NCBI GenBank assembly: GCA_009760855.2
Contig: WPIO01000034.1
Coordinates: 535,001 to 599,000 of the forward strand
Length of the DNA stretch: 64,000 nt
DNA from: Cristatella mucedo
Lineage: Eukaryota > Bryozoa > Phylactolaemata > Cristatellidae
Direction of reading: 5' to 3'
Every line of letters starts with the position of its first letter. Positions within the stretch are counted from its first letter, which is position 1. Of this stretch, positions 11,740 through 23,936 are shown in pieces. A program made the position numbers and the translations under genes. The notes beneath the pieces are model-generated. The model saw nothing but the letters and a program-made list of their open reading frames with translations, was not told the origin of the DNA and ran no database searches.

Positions 11740-13280
11740 GCCCTGCGCTATCGCCGAACACGGCAGAGGTCTTCTCAGAGCGCTGACGTCGCACGTTTTT
11801 TAAGACTCCTAAGGACTCGGTCCTCGGAGTCGTCGGCCTGGGATGCAGCCTTGCAACTAGAGAGACTGCCAAAAAATCACGGCGACAAAAGCACTTGGCA
11901 TAGGCGACAAAGAGCTAAGGACTCTGAGCTGAAACTGTAAGTCGCCACTGCCCGGACGTGGCCGGTTTTGTGCCGACACTTGTGAAAGTCCTAACAGGCT
12001 TTGCGGTTTGCGCGCGAGTCGCCTAACTCTGTCTGCTGGTCTCAGTGTCAGACAGTGCATTCTCGCCTGCCCCGGCTGAAGGGCACCGCACAGGCAGGCA
12101 GGCATGCATACCCGTGCGGCGCCCCGGAGCTTCCGCTTGCTCCGAACGAGACTCGCTTAGCGGGAGGCTTGCTGCACGTGCCAGCGCGCACACTACCACC
12201 ATCCGGCGCCACGGCGCCTTGCCTCGAGCGCGAGTTTGACGTGTACTAACGGACTGCTTGTGTCGCGTCGTGTGCGCTTTGCTTGACCCTGCTGGCCAGT
12301 CTTTGCTTGACCGTCTGTCGCCTTTGATCGTGACCTTTGCACCGTCTGTCGTCCGGCTGCTGCGGATCGACGGAAGTGCGGCAAAGAAGTGCTGCTAGCT
12401 AGCGCAATGTGTGCTCACAGGCGGTGCCGCAGGCGGCCGACCGCCTGCGTCGGCTTTGCTCGCAAGCGCGACCTTTGTGCTTTCGTGATGTATTTTTGGC
12501 ATGCATGCCACTCACAGGTGCCACGCCGGCGAGCGCAGCTGCTGCTGCCTCCGCTGCTAGAGAGTGGCCACCTCTGCCGCCGGTGCAAGTGTGGCGCGTC
12601 TCTTCAGGCAGCCTCTGCACAAGCGCACAATCTGGCAGCAGCCGAGGCTAGAGTCCCGATGGCAGAGCTAGCTAGCTAGCGACTCACGGCCGCCTCCAGC
12701 TCTTCGTGCACTCGCCATGGCAGATGGAGATTCGTGACTGCCTCCCTGGGCTCCTAGAAGCGCCGGGCTCCTAGAAGCTCCTAGAAGCTTCTAGCTCCTA
12801 GAAGCCTCCACGCTCCTAGAAGCGCCGGGCGGCGGGAAGCATGTCATTATACGTCGACGACATTATATCGTTGCCGGCTCGCGCCGGCTGCTGCTTCGGC
12901 TGCCGCTGGGAGAGGAACAGGTGCAGCTTTTGCGTGCAGCTTTCGCTGCATTTGAGTCAAAAGTTTGGACGAGGGGAGGGGGACAGTTGTGGGCCACGTG
13001 CCCCCTCACCTATGCGTCCGAGCTTCGCCGGGTTTGTTGCCCCGTCAGGAACTGCAGATGCAAATCAACGAACAAAAAGCTTTGATTCCGACGGCTTCCG
13101 GTGACCACGCGAGCCACGGCAGCCTGGCTCGCTTTCGTCGTCGGAGCAGCAGGTCGTTTTGTTTTGTTTGTCCAACTTTGTTCACCTCCTTTCTTTGTCC
13201 TTCCTACCTCGATCTCTTCCTTTCTTTATTCGACTCGTTCTGCCGCCCCGCATCGCTTTGCAATCAAGCTAATCAATCTA
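11740..13280. other. GC/CpG-rich intron stretch, no gene seen
   Basis: Between exons D and E this 1.5-kb stretch is GC-rich and full of CpG. Many short open frames overlap on both strands, none with splice sites or a recognisable protein. It could be a CpG island of an alternative promoter or simply GC-rich filler. I found no support for an exon. Confidence 0.4.
12748..12831 (+). repeat. Minisatellite of CTCCTAGAAG units
   Basis: The 10-base word CTCCTAGAAG, or a close variant, occurs about seven times, framed by two GCGCCGGG words. One junction makes AGAAGCTTCT, which fits a single inverted nGAAnnTTCn heat-shock element pair, but the tandem nature makes that likely by chance. Confidence 0.85.
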
Positions 13281-13645
13281 GTTATCGATTATAAAATAAT
13301 AACTTTATATATATATATATATTTATAATAATAATTTATAATAAAATAATAATAGTAATATAGTATAATAATCAAAATAGATCAATCAATCGATGATCGT
13401 TGACTCACACGCTAGTCCCTCAATTCTAACCGTCCGAGGTAAACTGCTGGCAGGCATGCGAACACTAGATGGCAGCACTTGAAGACTGCATGGGCGAACG
13501 TCTGCTAACTTGCTGCCGAAGCGGAGCGCGCATCCGGGGGAGGGGGCAATTGCTTAGCACGTAGTGCTTGCACGCTGCGCCGCCCCATGCTCCATGAAAT
13601 TTCCCGTGTCTAGGTTTGCTGCTCGTGCAGATAAAAATGCCTGCA

Positions 13646-13806
<161 letters not shown>

Positions 13807-14374
13807 GCAGCTTGCTTGAAGCGTGGTTGCATTGGCTCAGCCTTCGACAGTACTATGCTTGTACTGTCAGTCAGCCATGGGCATTAGCATTCAAATCGAC
13901 ATGGCAGGACATTCGTCTGCCCGACGCTGCATGTGACACCGAGGTGGCACTACGCTATTTAATGCTACCACCATGGTTGCTCTGCACATGCATTGGTGTC
14001 GAACATGTCGATTTCCTGTCTGATTGCTAATTTGCCCACGAAGCATACCACCATCTGGCTGAAGCCTGCTGCAGCGTAATAATAAGAATAATAACAAAAA
14101 CAGTAATAATAATAATTGAAATTTTTGAAGCATTAGTATAGCACCGAAAGAGAACTCACTATCATTCTGCACAGTATATACAGCTGCTGGAAAGGAAGAA
14201 TGCCTGAGCTTCTGAGTCTGGGTGCAGTAGGTGCAATAGAGGGTCAGAGCAGCTTGTCGTTAAAAGAAAAATCCGAAATGATGGAGCACATGGCTCGAGG
14301 CGCAGGTGGGTTTTAGAGCTTCTTTTTATATTGCGTAAAGTCGAGGGGAGGCAATGGCACGACGTCAGTCGAAA

Positions 14375-14720
14375 ACAACGCTAAAGCGTATTATTATAAA
14401 GATTTCCTGAGTATTCGAGGTCAGTCCGAGGCACGGCTAAGCGACTCCTACGAGCGAGTGAACGGAGCAACGTTAAGCTCAGCGGTGGGGAGGCCCAGTT
14501 TTGTTTTTCGCACAGATTTTTGGTTGGAGCAGTGTGGTTAAGGGATCTCCAAAGGAAGGGCAACAGAATCCCAAAGTAAGTCTGCCACGAGTTGGCGAGA
14601 GGCGGCCGGTGCGATAGGGTGGCAGCGCCGCTCATGGCAGACAAGCCTGGCTGCAGCTGGTGCTGTTTCGCACCACCGGCGCTGGCTTCCTAGTGCGCAG
14701 GCCGGACTACCAGTGGCTGC
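14375..14720 (-). mobile_element. Old GC-shifted LINE remnant
   Basis: The plus strand contains CGCTCATGGCAGACAAGCCT followed by GGCTGCAGCTGG. This is the reverse complement of the [14 protein letters not shown] region of the common LINE, and TATTATTATAAAG near 14390 may be a degraded tail side. Much higher GC than the other copies. Confidence 0.45.
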
Positions 14721-15821
14721 ATGCCAAGCGTGAGAGACTCCGATCAGCCAAGTGCGGCGGAGCATTGGGCAAAGCCTGGCTCGGCTCTCTGTGCTGTCAA
14801 TTCAGACTGCGCTTTGGATAAAAAAAAGAACTTTCGTCGGTCACCAGGAGTGGCCGAGGTTAGGGGGGAAGCTCAGTCTTAGATGCAGGTGATTGCGATT
14901 GATGCAACTTGATTTTGGGAACAACGGAGGGGCATCTGAGAGCAGCTGAAAGTTGGTTTAAAATCTACATGCGCTTGGCGCCGGGCAATTTCGGTTCCGG
15001 TGCGTTGGCCGCGGCGGCCAGCCCATCCTCATGCACCACCTGATGCGAGCACGTGCGCGGCCACCTTGCTCTGAGCCGCTCATCTTTGTGGCACTTGGCG
15101 CACTTGGCCCGGCGCCGCTCTCTGCCGCTGTCATGCCTCCGATGCCGGATGTGCGCAGGTTCGCGGTCATTCGATGGGCATTGCCGGTGGCTCCGCGAGA
15201 ACTCGCGCGCACGCGCTTGTTGCTCGGCGGCAAACGCAGCGATCCCCTAGGTGGATGCTCGAACGTTCGAAAACTGCTGGTCGTCTGCTTACACGTCCGC
15301 TTTATATGACGGCCGGCCCGGCCATTTCAGCCCTGCCTCGCTAATAAGTGAACGAGGAGAGGCCTTTACTGCAGCTCTACCGACTTTAGCAATGACACAG
15401 CATTTCAAGTTGTATGAAACATGCTGGGCCCCTTGTGCAGTGCTTTCTGGAAGCCGCGCTATTCATCTGCAGCTGTCGCGTCCAGCGAGAGTGCTCTCAT
15501 GCAACCACGAACTCGTCATATTTCCCCATTCTTAACTCCTCGTGCTGGCGTCCAAAATAGAGAGCCCTTTTTACACAGCCTGTCGTCTTGATACGGTGCT
15601 CGCTCGATCGCTGCAGACCAGCATTTGCGCACACCCCAGCCTTCCACATGCCGAGCGCATACGCAACAGCCGTTCGAAGGTCAATGAAGACCGGCACGAT
15701 TGAAACTCATGCCAGTTAAATTCTGACCACAGAATTGTGTTCTCACTAAAGCATGCGCGCGCACAGTTACAGAGGTGCTCACAAAAAACCCTGGATACGT
15801 CGTACAAGCACTGGAAAACTC

Positions 15822-15824
15822 ACT

Positions 15825-15857
<33 letters not shown>

Positions 15858-15868
15858 ACACACAGACA
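15822..15868. repeat. (CA)n microsatellite with CAGA interruptions
   Basis: CA dinucleotides with CAGACACA breaks, followed to 15930 by alternating purine-pyrimidine (TGTGCGCGCACGTGTGCATG) that could adopt Z-DNA. Confidence 0.9.
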
Positions 15869-16776
15869 CTCTGAAAACCGCATGTGCGTACACGTGTGTG
15901 CGCGCACGTGTGCATGCACATGCGTGTGCGCGCTTGAATTCTGCGCGAAAATCGGCTGCAGCTCGGCAGCTTGAGCCGTTTCGGTCATCTACAGCTCCAG
16001 TCCGTGCTCCCCGCGGCAAAAGTGCGCGCTAAAGCGACGACACGAGAGCGTCGTGGGTCACCAAGGTCTCGCTCTCTTCAGTGCTTCGAGTGTGCGAGCT
16101 GCGGGCATTTGCGAATCGAAGCTGCTCCTGCTGTTTTGCAATTCTTTCCGACCGCCTTTCAGATGCCGCTTTCGAACCGGTTTCTGGCAGTCATGCTGTC
16201 TCAGCAAGACTAGTCTCTTTTGCTTCCTTGACGGTTGCAAAGGCAAATTCAAGAACGCCTGCATTTTCTCGAGCACGTGTCAAGCCCAGCTTGGGCTGTG
16301 CGCGAACTAAGCTTGCGCAACCACTGCCGCTGTTGCAAACTCTTGACGGTGCCCTCGCCACTCGACTGAGATGCATGCCAATGAAATGTGCTCAAATTAT
16401 CTTAGCCGCCATTTTTTTATTTCTTCTGTTGAAAAAGCGGTCGAGCTTGCTGCTTGGGTACACAGTGCCTCGATAGTTTGTCCGTCCATACAGGGACAGA
16501 GCCAGGAGTTTCAGGCTGGCAGGACAAGCTGGGAGCTTGAGGCTTCGCAAGACATAATGACATAGGTGCCGCGTAGAAATGGCTTGTGAAAAAATTAACA
16601 AATCCACTACTCGACTCGTTCCTTTCGAGTCTTCACAGCTCGAGCTCCTGCCCCATGGGCCAGGGGGAATTTGCCCCGGGATAAAGGTACTTCCGTCTGT
16701 CCGCAGGGGGGGGAGGGGGGTTCAATCGCCCTAAGCTTCGCCTTCTGACTCTTCTGTGGCCGCTGTGACCCTGCTA

Positions 16777-16779
<3 letters not shown>

Positions 16780-16838
<59 letters not shown>

Positions 16839-16843
16839 TATAG
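16780..16843. repeat. Compound (CA)n(TA)n microsatellite
   Basis: ATACATATATACACACAC is followed by CA repeats and then TA repeats. It ends about 26 bases before exon E. Confidence 0.92.
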
Positions 16844-16869
16844 AGCTGGCGTCTCGCCAACCGTCGTAG

Positions 16870-16947
16870 GAAGCTGATGAGCCGCGACTTTGCGCGGAGC
16901 GCCGACTCGCTGCACGCCTTCCTCGTCGGAGCGAAGTACAACAACAG
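16870..16947 (+). CDS. Exon E of unidentified gene
   Basis: The acceptor is CGTCGTAG ending at 16869. Its first base G completes the AT from exon D to ATG. The reading is KLMSRDFARSADSLHAF followed by LVGAKYNN, and it ends AG before GTACGA at 16948 (phase 2). The helical, amphipathic composition stands out from the GC-rich low-complexity surroundings. An alternative frame is open too, but it does not fit the phases of exons D and F. Confidence 0.58.
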
Positions 16948-17654
16948 GTACGAAGGGCGGCGCAAAGGTCGGCTGCTGTCGTCTGCTCGAGCGCAGCGGC
17001 GCGACCTCTCTCTCTCCCCCTCGGCCAGCTGACACACTCGCCGAGCTGCTCGCTCGCTGCTCTCCTCGCCAGCTGATAAATCGATTGAGCGGCGGTGGCG
17101 GTGGCGCCACTGGGCGCGGCACTGCCGCGCGGCGTTCACCGCGCGTGCTTCGTTAGACCGGCAGCGGCGCGCAGGAGCACGAGGAGCAGGGGTTCGAGGT
17201 CCGAGGGTCCCACTGAAGCACCTGCTCCAAGCCAGCGCTGCTGCTGGTCGCGCGCGGCGCGCTGGCTCGCGCTCTGCGTGCTTTGCCGCTGCTTGGCCAG
17301 GTGTCACTTACGGCAGCTTCCTGTAAACACGCTGCCGCGCGGCAGCGGCACGCAGGTGGCAGCAGTGATGAGCTGTTGTCGACGACGTTCGACGAAGGGC
17401 GAGCTAATAAAAGATGGGATGGAATGTGAACAGCTGAACTGCATGCAGATTCGAAAGTCCGATCTCTCTGTGCAGCGGCCACGTCTTGGTCACGGCAACC
17501 CTTGATTCGGTCGGTGGCTAGGGCATTCGGTCTTCTCTTTTTTTTTGCTGTCTCTCGTTCGTTTTACGAAAGCCACCGGCAAAGCTTCGTGAGACTAGCA
17601 TCGTAGTCCTATCTGGCATAATTGCAGTTTGTGCATAGAAGGATAACGACAGCG

Positions 17655-18150
17655 ATTTGCATAGTGCCCTAAGAGAACGAAATTCTTCTCTGTGTGCTTG
17701 GAAACTCACTGCAAGATAAACAATAGCCGAGAAATAATTACAGGTAAGGTGTCACGCTTAGACAAGCATGCATGCTTAGACATGCAAAAGCAAACAATCA
17801 TGCAAAAGCACGCCATCTGAGCCACTGGCTAGTAGGAGCCCTGGTTTTGCAGTATGTGCTTGATCGTGCACAGGTAATCGTCCAAAGTACGAAGGAACAC
17901 TAACAGCAAGTTCTCTAGGGTCCAGGGAAAGCTGAGCCGAGCAGACGCTTTAGCTGACTCTTCAATCATGTGAAGGCAGTGCAGGTGGTGGCAGAAGCCG
18001 AGTGCAAACTCTGCGTGCAGAAAGCTGCACGCTACAGTGCACACTAAAAGCCCTGTCACCAAAAGATATCAATTCAGTGCAAGGCATGGCAAGAGGGCTG
18101 GCAGCTGTTAATAGCAAGCGTCGACAATTAATTTCGTGCTCCAATATCTC
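17655..18150 (-). mobile_element. Old LINE 3' remnant
   Basis: ATAGTGCCCTAAGAGAACG near 17660 and ACTAAAAGCCCTGTCACC with AAAAGATATCAATTCAG near 18045 parallel, in the same order, the minus-strand 3' UTR and the [11 protein letters not shown] region of the common LINE. About one base in three differs. Confidence 0.45.
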
Positions 18151-18205
18151 ACGCGAGGCTAGGAATATGACGGGTATGACTTCGGTGGTAGTTAATTCAA
18201 CTTTC

Positions 18206-18258
18206 GGTGGGTGATCGATCGATCGATGCTCAGCATCGATCGATCACCCACCTTTTTT
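18206..18258. repeat. Near-perfect 21-bp palindromic hairpin followed by T6
   Basis: GGTGGGTGATCGATCGATC on the left and CGATCGATCACCCACC on the right form an almost loopless stem of about 21 pairs with one CGAT unit bulged. TTTTTT follows directly at 18253. It lies in intron 5 of the unidentified gene and has no known repeat at its edges. Confidence 0.8.
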
Positions 18259-19549
18259 ATCCTTCCGGGCTATTTAATTTCATGCCTGCGCTGTGCTCAG
18301 ATGGGTATGAGTAATTTGTTAAGGAGGAAGCATTCTCGATTCGCAGAACAATGCACTGGCTTTGGTTGGTCACTTGCTGCCGCAGCCCCCATAGGCTCTC
18401 AGCTACATCGCCGTCACTGTATTTGACCACCGTGGCAAACGCAAGGCCTTTTAACGAGTTAGGTTACGCAGCAATGATAAATCGGGAATTTGGTACCACT
18501 GATTTAGTTCTGCCCCACATCTTAGCCCGGCGTGGTAGCATTGACTCAGGGGGGATTTACCTCTATCACTTTGCCGAGTTTGCCTCTTTTACAGATCAAG
18601 GGGCATCACGGAAGCAGTTGCAAATGGGCTCGCTGGCAGGAGCGTTGAGAGGTCAGAAACGGCGACAGCCAGGTCGCCGGTCAGCGCTGATGCCGCTGAA
18701 GCAGCTCTTGATGCGTCGTATACCGCGAGCCGAGGTATTTCTGTACTCTAGTTCTCCGCTGCGAGTGTTTAATTGTGCGAGTAACTCGTGCAGCAGCATA
18801 CAACCGCTAGGCTTCGTCGTTAAGGATGTTGTATAGGAGTTGCCTCCCCCATGCATGGAGAGATGCCTCCCGTGCATGCCTCTCTTCAGCAGCCTTCTAC
18901 ACCCTGGTAGACGTAATGACGTCAAGTGCATATGCCCGCAGGTCTGTTACTGAATTTGCTAATTTTAGCCAAAGCTCGGGTTTTTGATGAACTTCATACA
19001 CACCCTGGCCTTCTGGCCTTCAAAGACGCGAAGCAGATGGCAAAACGAAATGCAAATATGTTGAACCTACGAAAGGGCTACTAAATCTGTGTGCCTTAGG
19101 TTGGCCGTGAATTGCTGTAAAGGTAATGTGAATATGAATACTCGATCTAACGAGCACCCTCAAAAAGCTGAAGCTCTCATATATTCTTCCCCTGGTCGAC
19201 GTCGTCACTGAGCGCGAAATATGGACTTTGTTTTATTTGCCAATGACAGCCAGCTTATCTATCATTCAACCGTTCTAAGCCTTTCGCCTTATCCGACTAA
19301 ATTATATACCGTGCAGCCTCCATCTAAAACATTTGCGTATCGACGGACAAACAAAGATAGGAATACCCATCGATCAGTCGGTAGCCGTTCCCAGGTTTCG
19401 GAAACAAATGAACCGAACGAATGGTCAGAACTGAGGATTTCATGTCGGCTCGAGACACGTCTGAAGTGACCCGAGTCAGCCGAGCCGGTGCCAAAGGGGC
19501 GAAGCTCTTGCTCGGATAGGGGAGGAAGGGGAAGAGTAGGGAAAGTCGG

Positions 19550-19770
19550 CGTGAGGATTTCGATTCAGGCTAGCCCAAACAAACAAGTATTCTGGGATCG
19601 CTAAGTTGGTGACTGAGCCTTGAAATCGATGCTCACTGCTTGAGTGCCAGGGAGCTCGAGTACAAGTCGGTGAGAAGCGGTTTAATGTGGCAATGAGAAC
19701 ATTTACAGCTTGCAAGTCTAGCTATAGAGTGTTGCACCATGTGTAAGTGTGCTATTGCACAGACCTGATT
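19550..19770 (-). mobile_element. LINE remnant (ORF C-terminal region)
   Basis: CGGTGAGAAGCGGTTTAATG at 19667 and TAGAGTGTTGCACCATGTG at 19723 match the minus-strand order of the LINE's HWLPVK and LVQNSAAR regions. No tail is present. Confidence 0.5.
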
Positions 19771-19786
19771 GGACCAGCCTTCCTCC

Positions 19787-19935
19787 TCTTAGCCCAGCGG
19801 AAAGACGCTAGCACTCCGATCCAGGTCTTGGGTTTGAGTCCTGAAGCAGGCGATCCTTAATAACCAACTGCAATCAATAATGACTCTGCTAGGGGTCTTC
19901 TACTGATATATAAATAAGGCGGTTAAATCAGCTCA
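19787..19935 (+). mobile_element. tRNA-derived SINE, family B
   Basis: An A-box-like TAGCCCAGCGG begins at 19790 and a B-box-like GGTTTGAGTCC lies at 19831-19841. Then comes a body with GGGTCTTCTACTGATATATA and an end GGCGGTTAAATCAGCT. The end matches the copy at 56292 (GGCTGTTAAATCAGCT). The cloverleaf is not complete, so this is a retroposon, not a tRNA gene. Confidence 0.65.
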
Positions 19936-20099
19936 CGTCTACATTACTTTTATTTTTTATTAATTAAGTCTAGACAGGATGTCTCAAATGTGAGAACTAA
20001 CGAGTCTATGCTTATGAGTCTATGTCCGTATCTATGAAGTACCAAATTTGTGCAGCGTTGTTTTCGTGAATGAGCTGACGTGGCCGGGTGGGCAATTCC

Positions 20100-20270
20100 T
20101 TTTAGGCACTTGGACCCAGCAAACGGTACCAGTTTATCACATTGTCCCGGCAAATGGTGTGAGGAGAACATGCATTTCCAGCTTCTTTTTGAATGCCGTC
20201 AAGTCTGAGGATGTCGACAGTCAGTCGGGAGTGAGTCCGGGTATTGTGAACCGGCGGGAGCCAAGAACAG
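20100..20270 (-). mobile_element. LINE fragment next to a younger copy
   Basis: TTTTTGAATGCCGTCAAGTC and CAGTCGGGAGTGAGTCCGGG correspond to the LINE's FKRNLKT and PDLHQ region on the minus strand. It lies immediately left of the tail of the next LINE, so that younger copy probably inserted beside or into it. Confidence 0.5.
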
Positions 20271-20276
20271 CTCGAT

Positions 20277-22312
20277 AATAATAATAATAATAATAATGCA
20301 CTTGATAAAGCACCCTCAGATAACTCAATCTCTCTCTAGGCGCTTTACATTTGCTGCAAAGGGAAATGCAATTGAATGGTGAGTAATATCATGCTTGATA
20401 AATAAACAAAACGAATAACATGGTTAGGGGTGACATGCACAGGGTCAGCATGCAAGTGTGGTTAGTGGCAGCATGCACAGTGTCAGCATGCATAAGCACA
20501 TGAAGGACGAATCACAGGGACCCACTAAATGCTGTCCTAAATAGGTGTGTTTTCAAGTTCTTTTTAAATGTGGTCAAGTCAGGGGATAATCTGACGCAAG
20601 TCGGGAGGGAGTTCCAGACTTTGGGAGCATACGAACTAAATGCACGGTCTCCAAAGGATTTGAGGTTTGTACGAGGTATTTGTAGGGTGTTGGATTCCGA
20701 AAAGCGGGCGGTATGATGCTTGGCCTGATGGGGGAGTAGGTAGATCTGATATATTGGCTGGAGCTAAAGAATGAATTGACCTAAAAGTAAGTGACAAATC
20801 CTTCAAGTCGATGGGTTGCTTGACTGGTAGCCAGTGCAGGTCGGCAAGAAGTGGTGTGATTTAGCAACTGCGACGCTCACGACAGACAAGCCTAGCTGCA
20901 GAGTTTTGCACCAGCTGTAAGTGCCTGATTGCACATGCCGATAGGCCAGCAAGCAGTGAGTTAGAGAAGTCAAGACTGGATGTCACAAATGCATGGACTA
21001 ACTTAGATGTGGTATCCCTATTTAAATAAGCCCGAATTTCAGCAATGTTATGTATCTGAAAGTAGGCAGACTTGACTCTGGAGCTAACGTGATCGTCCAA
21101 TGAAAGGTCACTTTGGAACAGGAAGCCTAGACTTTTTGCAGATGAAAAAGAGAAATGCTGGCAGAAGCGATTGTGAACGTTAGCCTTTCCAATTTCTGAA
21201 TCACACTTGGTTTGCCCATATCTAGTAAGTTGGTTTTATCATCATTCACTTTGAGAAAGTTTGCTGCCATCCACGTGTGAATGCCATCAATACATGCATC
21301 CACGGAGTTGAGAGAATTCGACGTGCTCGAAGGCTAGGGGGATCAAAGCATAGGTACAACTCATAGTCATCTGCATAGAAGTAAAAGATTGTGCTTTGCA
21401 ATCGCATTGGCAAAAGGGAGAGTATAAACACCATGAATTGAACAGGACCAAGTACAGAGCCTTGAGGTATCCCATATTTCAGAGGTACCTCTGATGATCT
21501 TTGTTCATACACATCAAAACTCTGGAGTCTTCCACTGAGATAAGACCTGAACCATTGCAATGCAGTGCCAGTACAGCCCGGGCGAAATGATAGGCGCTCA
21601 AGAAGCACTTGGTGATCGATAGTATCAAAAGTCGCCGAAAGATCGAGAAAAACAAGCAGAGATACTCTCCTCGAGTCTATCTTTTTCAGTGGTCCTGAGC
21701 TGCTACTTCCATGCTACTCACTACCTCAACTGCTCTCCTGACTCTGCTATGCTTCCCACTTTCTCTTTGTTGCGTGAGACGAAGTCTGTTGGCTACCGAA
21801 TGCGTACCGAAAGCCGCTTAGGCTGTGAGTGCGCTATACAAGACTCTCCTGCGTAACACCCACACGGTCTTTATGACTTTGTGGAGTTACTGACGGAGAT
21901 ACATTGCATTACATTCCCAAGTAGGTCATTATACACTTGAAGCAATGCTGACTCCATGGAGGGATAAGCTCTTAAACCAGACTGGAACTTACTAGCAAGG
22001 TTTGAAGTTTCAATATATGAATTCAGCTAGTCTGCCACGACTCGCTGTAGTGTCTTTGATAGGAACAGTAGGAGGCAGACTAGGCAGAAGTTACTCAAGT
22101 TCTCTTGGTCTGGTGTTGCTTTCTTGAGTAGTAGCCTGACTACAGCCGATTTGAAAGAAGCAGGGTCATGTCCTTAGGCTAAGCATTATGTTAATTGTGC
22201 TTAATCGTGGCAGACCAGTGCAGCGTAAAAGTAGGACATGGGGGATAGGGTCCAGAGGACTAGTTGTCTTCTTTGATTGGGATACGAACTTCAGGACGAC
22301 AATTACAATGGC
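20277..22312 (-). mobile_element. CR1/L2-like LINE, longest minus-strand copy, split by another repeat
   Basis: It starts with (AAT)n and GCACTTGATAAAGCACCC at 20277. Reading the minus strand upward, it passes the C-terminal ORF region and the LKVNDDKTN-type region (21180-21300). It then reaches the RT core at 21246-21608, with PQGSVLGPVQF and YADDYELYLCF (a YADD box), and then the FDTIDH motif near 21620-21660. A 270-base foreign repeat interrupts it at 21668-21937. After that the upstream RT part continues to about 22312 (words matching 57657-58030 in reverse). It has several stops and frameshifts and no endonuclease part, so it is inactive. Confidence 0.85.
21668..21937 (-). mobile_element. 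Unnamed ~270-bp repeat X, copy 1, nested in a LINE
   Basis: The minus strand contains GTGGGTGTTACGCAGGAGAG, GCGGCTTTCGGTACGC and GCATAGCAGAGTCAGGAGAG, in the same order as the copy at 24338. It interrupts the LINE exactly between parts that are contiguous in the copy at 58030-58055. It has no obvious coding capacity and no tRNA-like head. Its class is not recognised. Confidence 0.65.
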
Positions 22313-23343
22313 TCGCATCGCCAGGCGTGCTTTGGATCCTTGGAAATTTTTGGGGAAGTATAAGCAGGAAGGTTATTCCCTTAATACAAATTTTCTTAAA
22401 TAGCTCACAGCTAACTAAATTGCAGAAATTGTATTGCCGTATTTGTGCTGCTGCCTCCCAGTTGCCTGCTGCCACCTCTGCCCGCCGCCGCTTTGCTGGG
22501 CCGTGACCCAAGCAACTTCCTTCTGCAGCAGAACAATGGTGAGCTGTAGGAGTGTGGTCCCCTCCTCAGGCACCAGGTCACCCTCTAAGTAAATTCTCTC
22601 AGGTGCAGTGCACGCAGGTGCTAGCTGCTTAAGCTCACCTGTTTACACGTGAAGCTATCGAGTCGGCCCGCTGTTGCTATACAGAGAGCTCGAATAGCTG
22701 TACTTCTAACAAGCCCCAAATCCTGTGGAGGCCATGCCCTCAGTTGGCATGCTCTTAAAACCTGGAACTTGCTCGTGACGGAGTCACGGCATTCTCTGAC
22801 TTCACGATATATCGAAAGAAGCATAGAAGAACCGCCTGCTCCTCATGGCATTAGCTCCTAGTAGGCGAATTGTGGGTGAATTGTCCTGTATGTGTTGTAT
22901 GTACTGAGATTGTGCATCATTTTATTGGTAGCCGCTTGACCTGCTGCCTTGCCAGCATACATTCAGTGTCTGGAAGGTGATTTAGTTCTCCTAGAGTGCG
23001 ATACAAATCTCTTGCTACTATTATTGTTAGCAAGTCGGTGGAGGTGAAGCATCTGACACGGAAGCCCTATCAAGCTGCCTGCTGTCGCCTTAACCACTGA
23101 CTCACGCACTGCAGTCCAACCGGCACCATGTGTTTCGCGCGCGTATGTGCGTGTGCACGTGCGACCGCACGATTGGCAATGTCGCTCTCGAGCAAGCGAA
23201 ATTCGTCGCGGCGTCGCTGGAGCTCCTTGGTAGATGAAATTCCCTGCTCGTGCATTCCGGTTGTCTGCTTCGTGCCCGACCAAAGTGTTGCCGACCTCGC
23301 GACCTGCTCGTGAGACTGTCTCCTCGCTGCCGGTCCGCTCTCC

Positions 23344-23402
23344 GTGCTAGCCGCTGAGGAAGAGGAGGAGGAGGAGGATGATGAAGAAGAAGAGGGCGGC
23401 GG
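23344..23402. repeat. (GAG/GAA)n purine-rich tract
   Basis: GAGGAAGAGGAGGAGGAGG and GATGATGAAGAAGAAGAGG. It gives Glu runs on one strand and Ser runs on the other, inside a GC-rich block (23100-23860) with many overlapping open frames that I do not accept as genes. Confidence 0.8.
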
Positions 23403-23936
23403 CGAGTCGGCGGCGCCGAGTCGCCGTGCCCGGCGGTCTGGAGGCGGCGGCAGCACGGCCTCCTCCAGACGGACGAGAGCGCGACCCGTGTCGGCAGTGG
23501 CAGCCGCCAACGATCAGGCTGCACGCTGGACGCAGCTGCACGCAGACAATCCTCCACTGTACACTCGGCCTTCGCACTCTGGTGTCGCTGAGGGCGGGCG
23601 GCGGCCACGTGACGCGGCTGCTTCGAGGCCCCTGTCGGCTTTGCACAAGGCGATCGTCATCAGGCAGCTGCCCTCGGCATCCTTGGCAGGCGCAGCGAAG
23701 CCTGCGCCGCTGGTACGTGCGACAGTCCATCAGCGGAGCACGGAACTTGACCTGCGGCGGAGTCTACCGCCAGTGTCGTTGCCCGCCATTTTGTCTTTGC
23801 CCTCCGTTGTTGCCCTATTGTGCGGCTTTTACGCTGTGCGATGGGCCGCGAACGAGGAGGAGGAGGAGGGAGAGGAGGGGAGGGAGATAAATGGAGTTTT
23901 CTCTTTGCCTTCCGAGCTTGCCTTCATCGTCATTAG

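Noticed and set aside
16607-17307. Two minus-strand frames of over 170 residues
   Set aside because: GC-rich open frames running into the CA/TA microsatellite; Arg/Ala-rich without domain; the plus strand has the better supported exon E.
18351-18836. 161-residue plus-strand frame
   Set aside because: Readable composition in its middle part but no splice sites that fit the neighbouring exons, and part of the opposite strand resembles LINE ORF debris.
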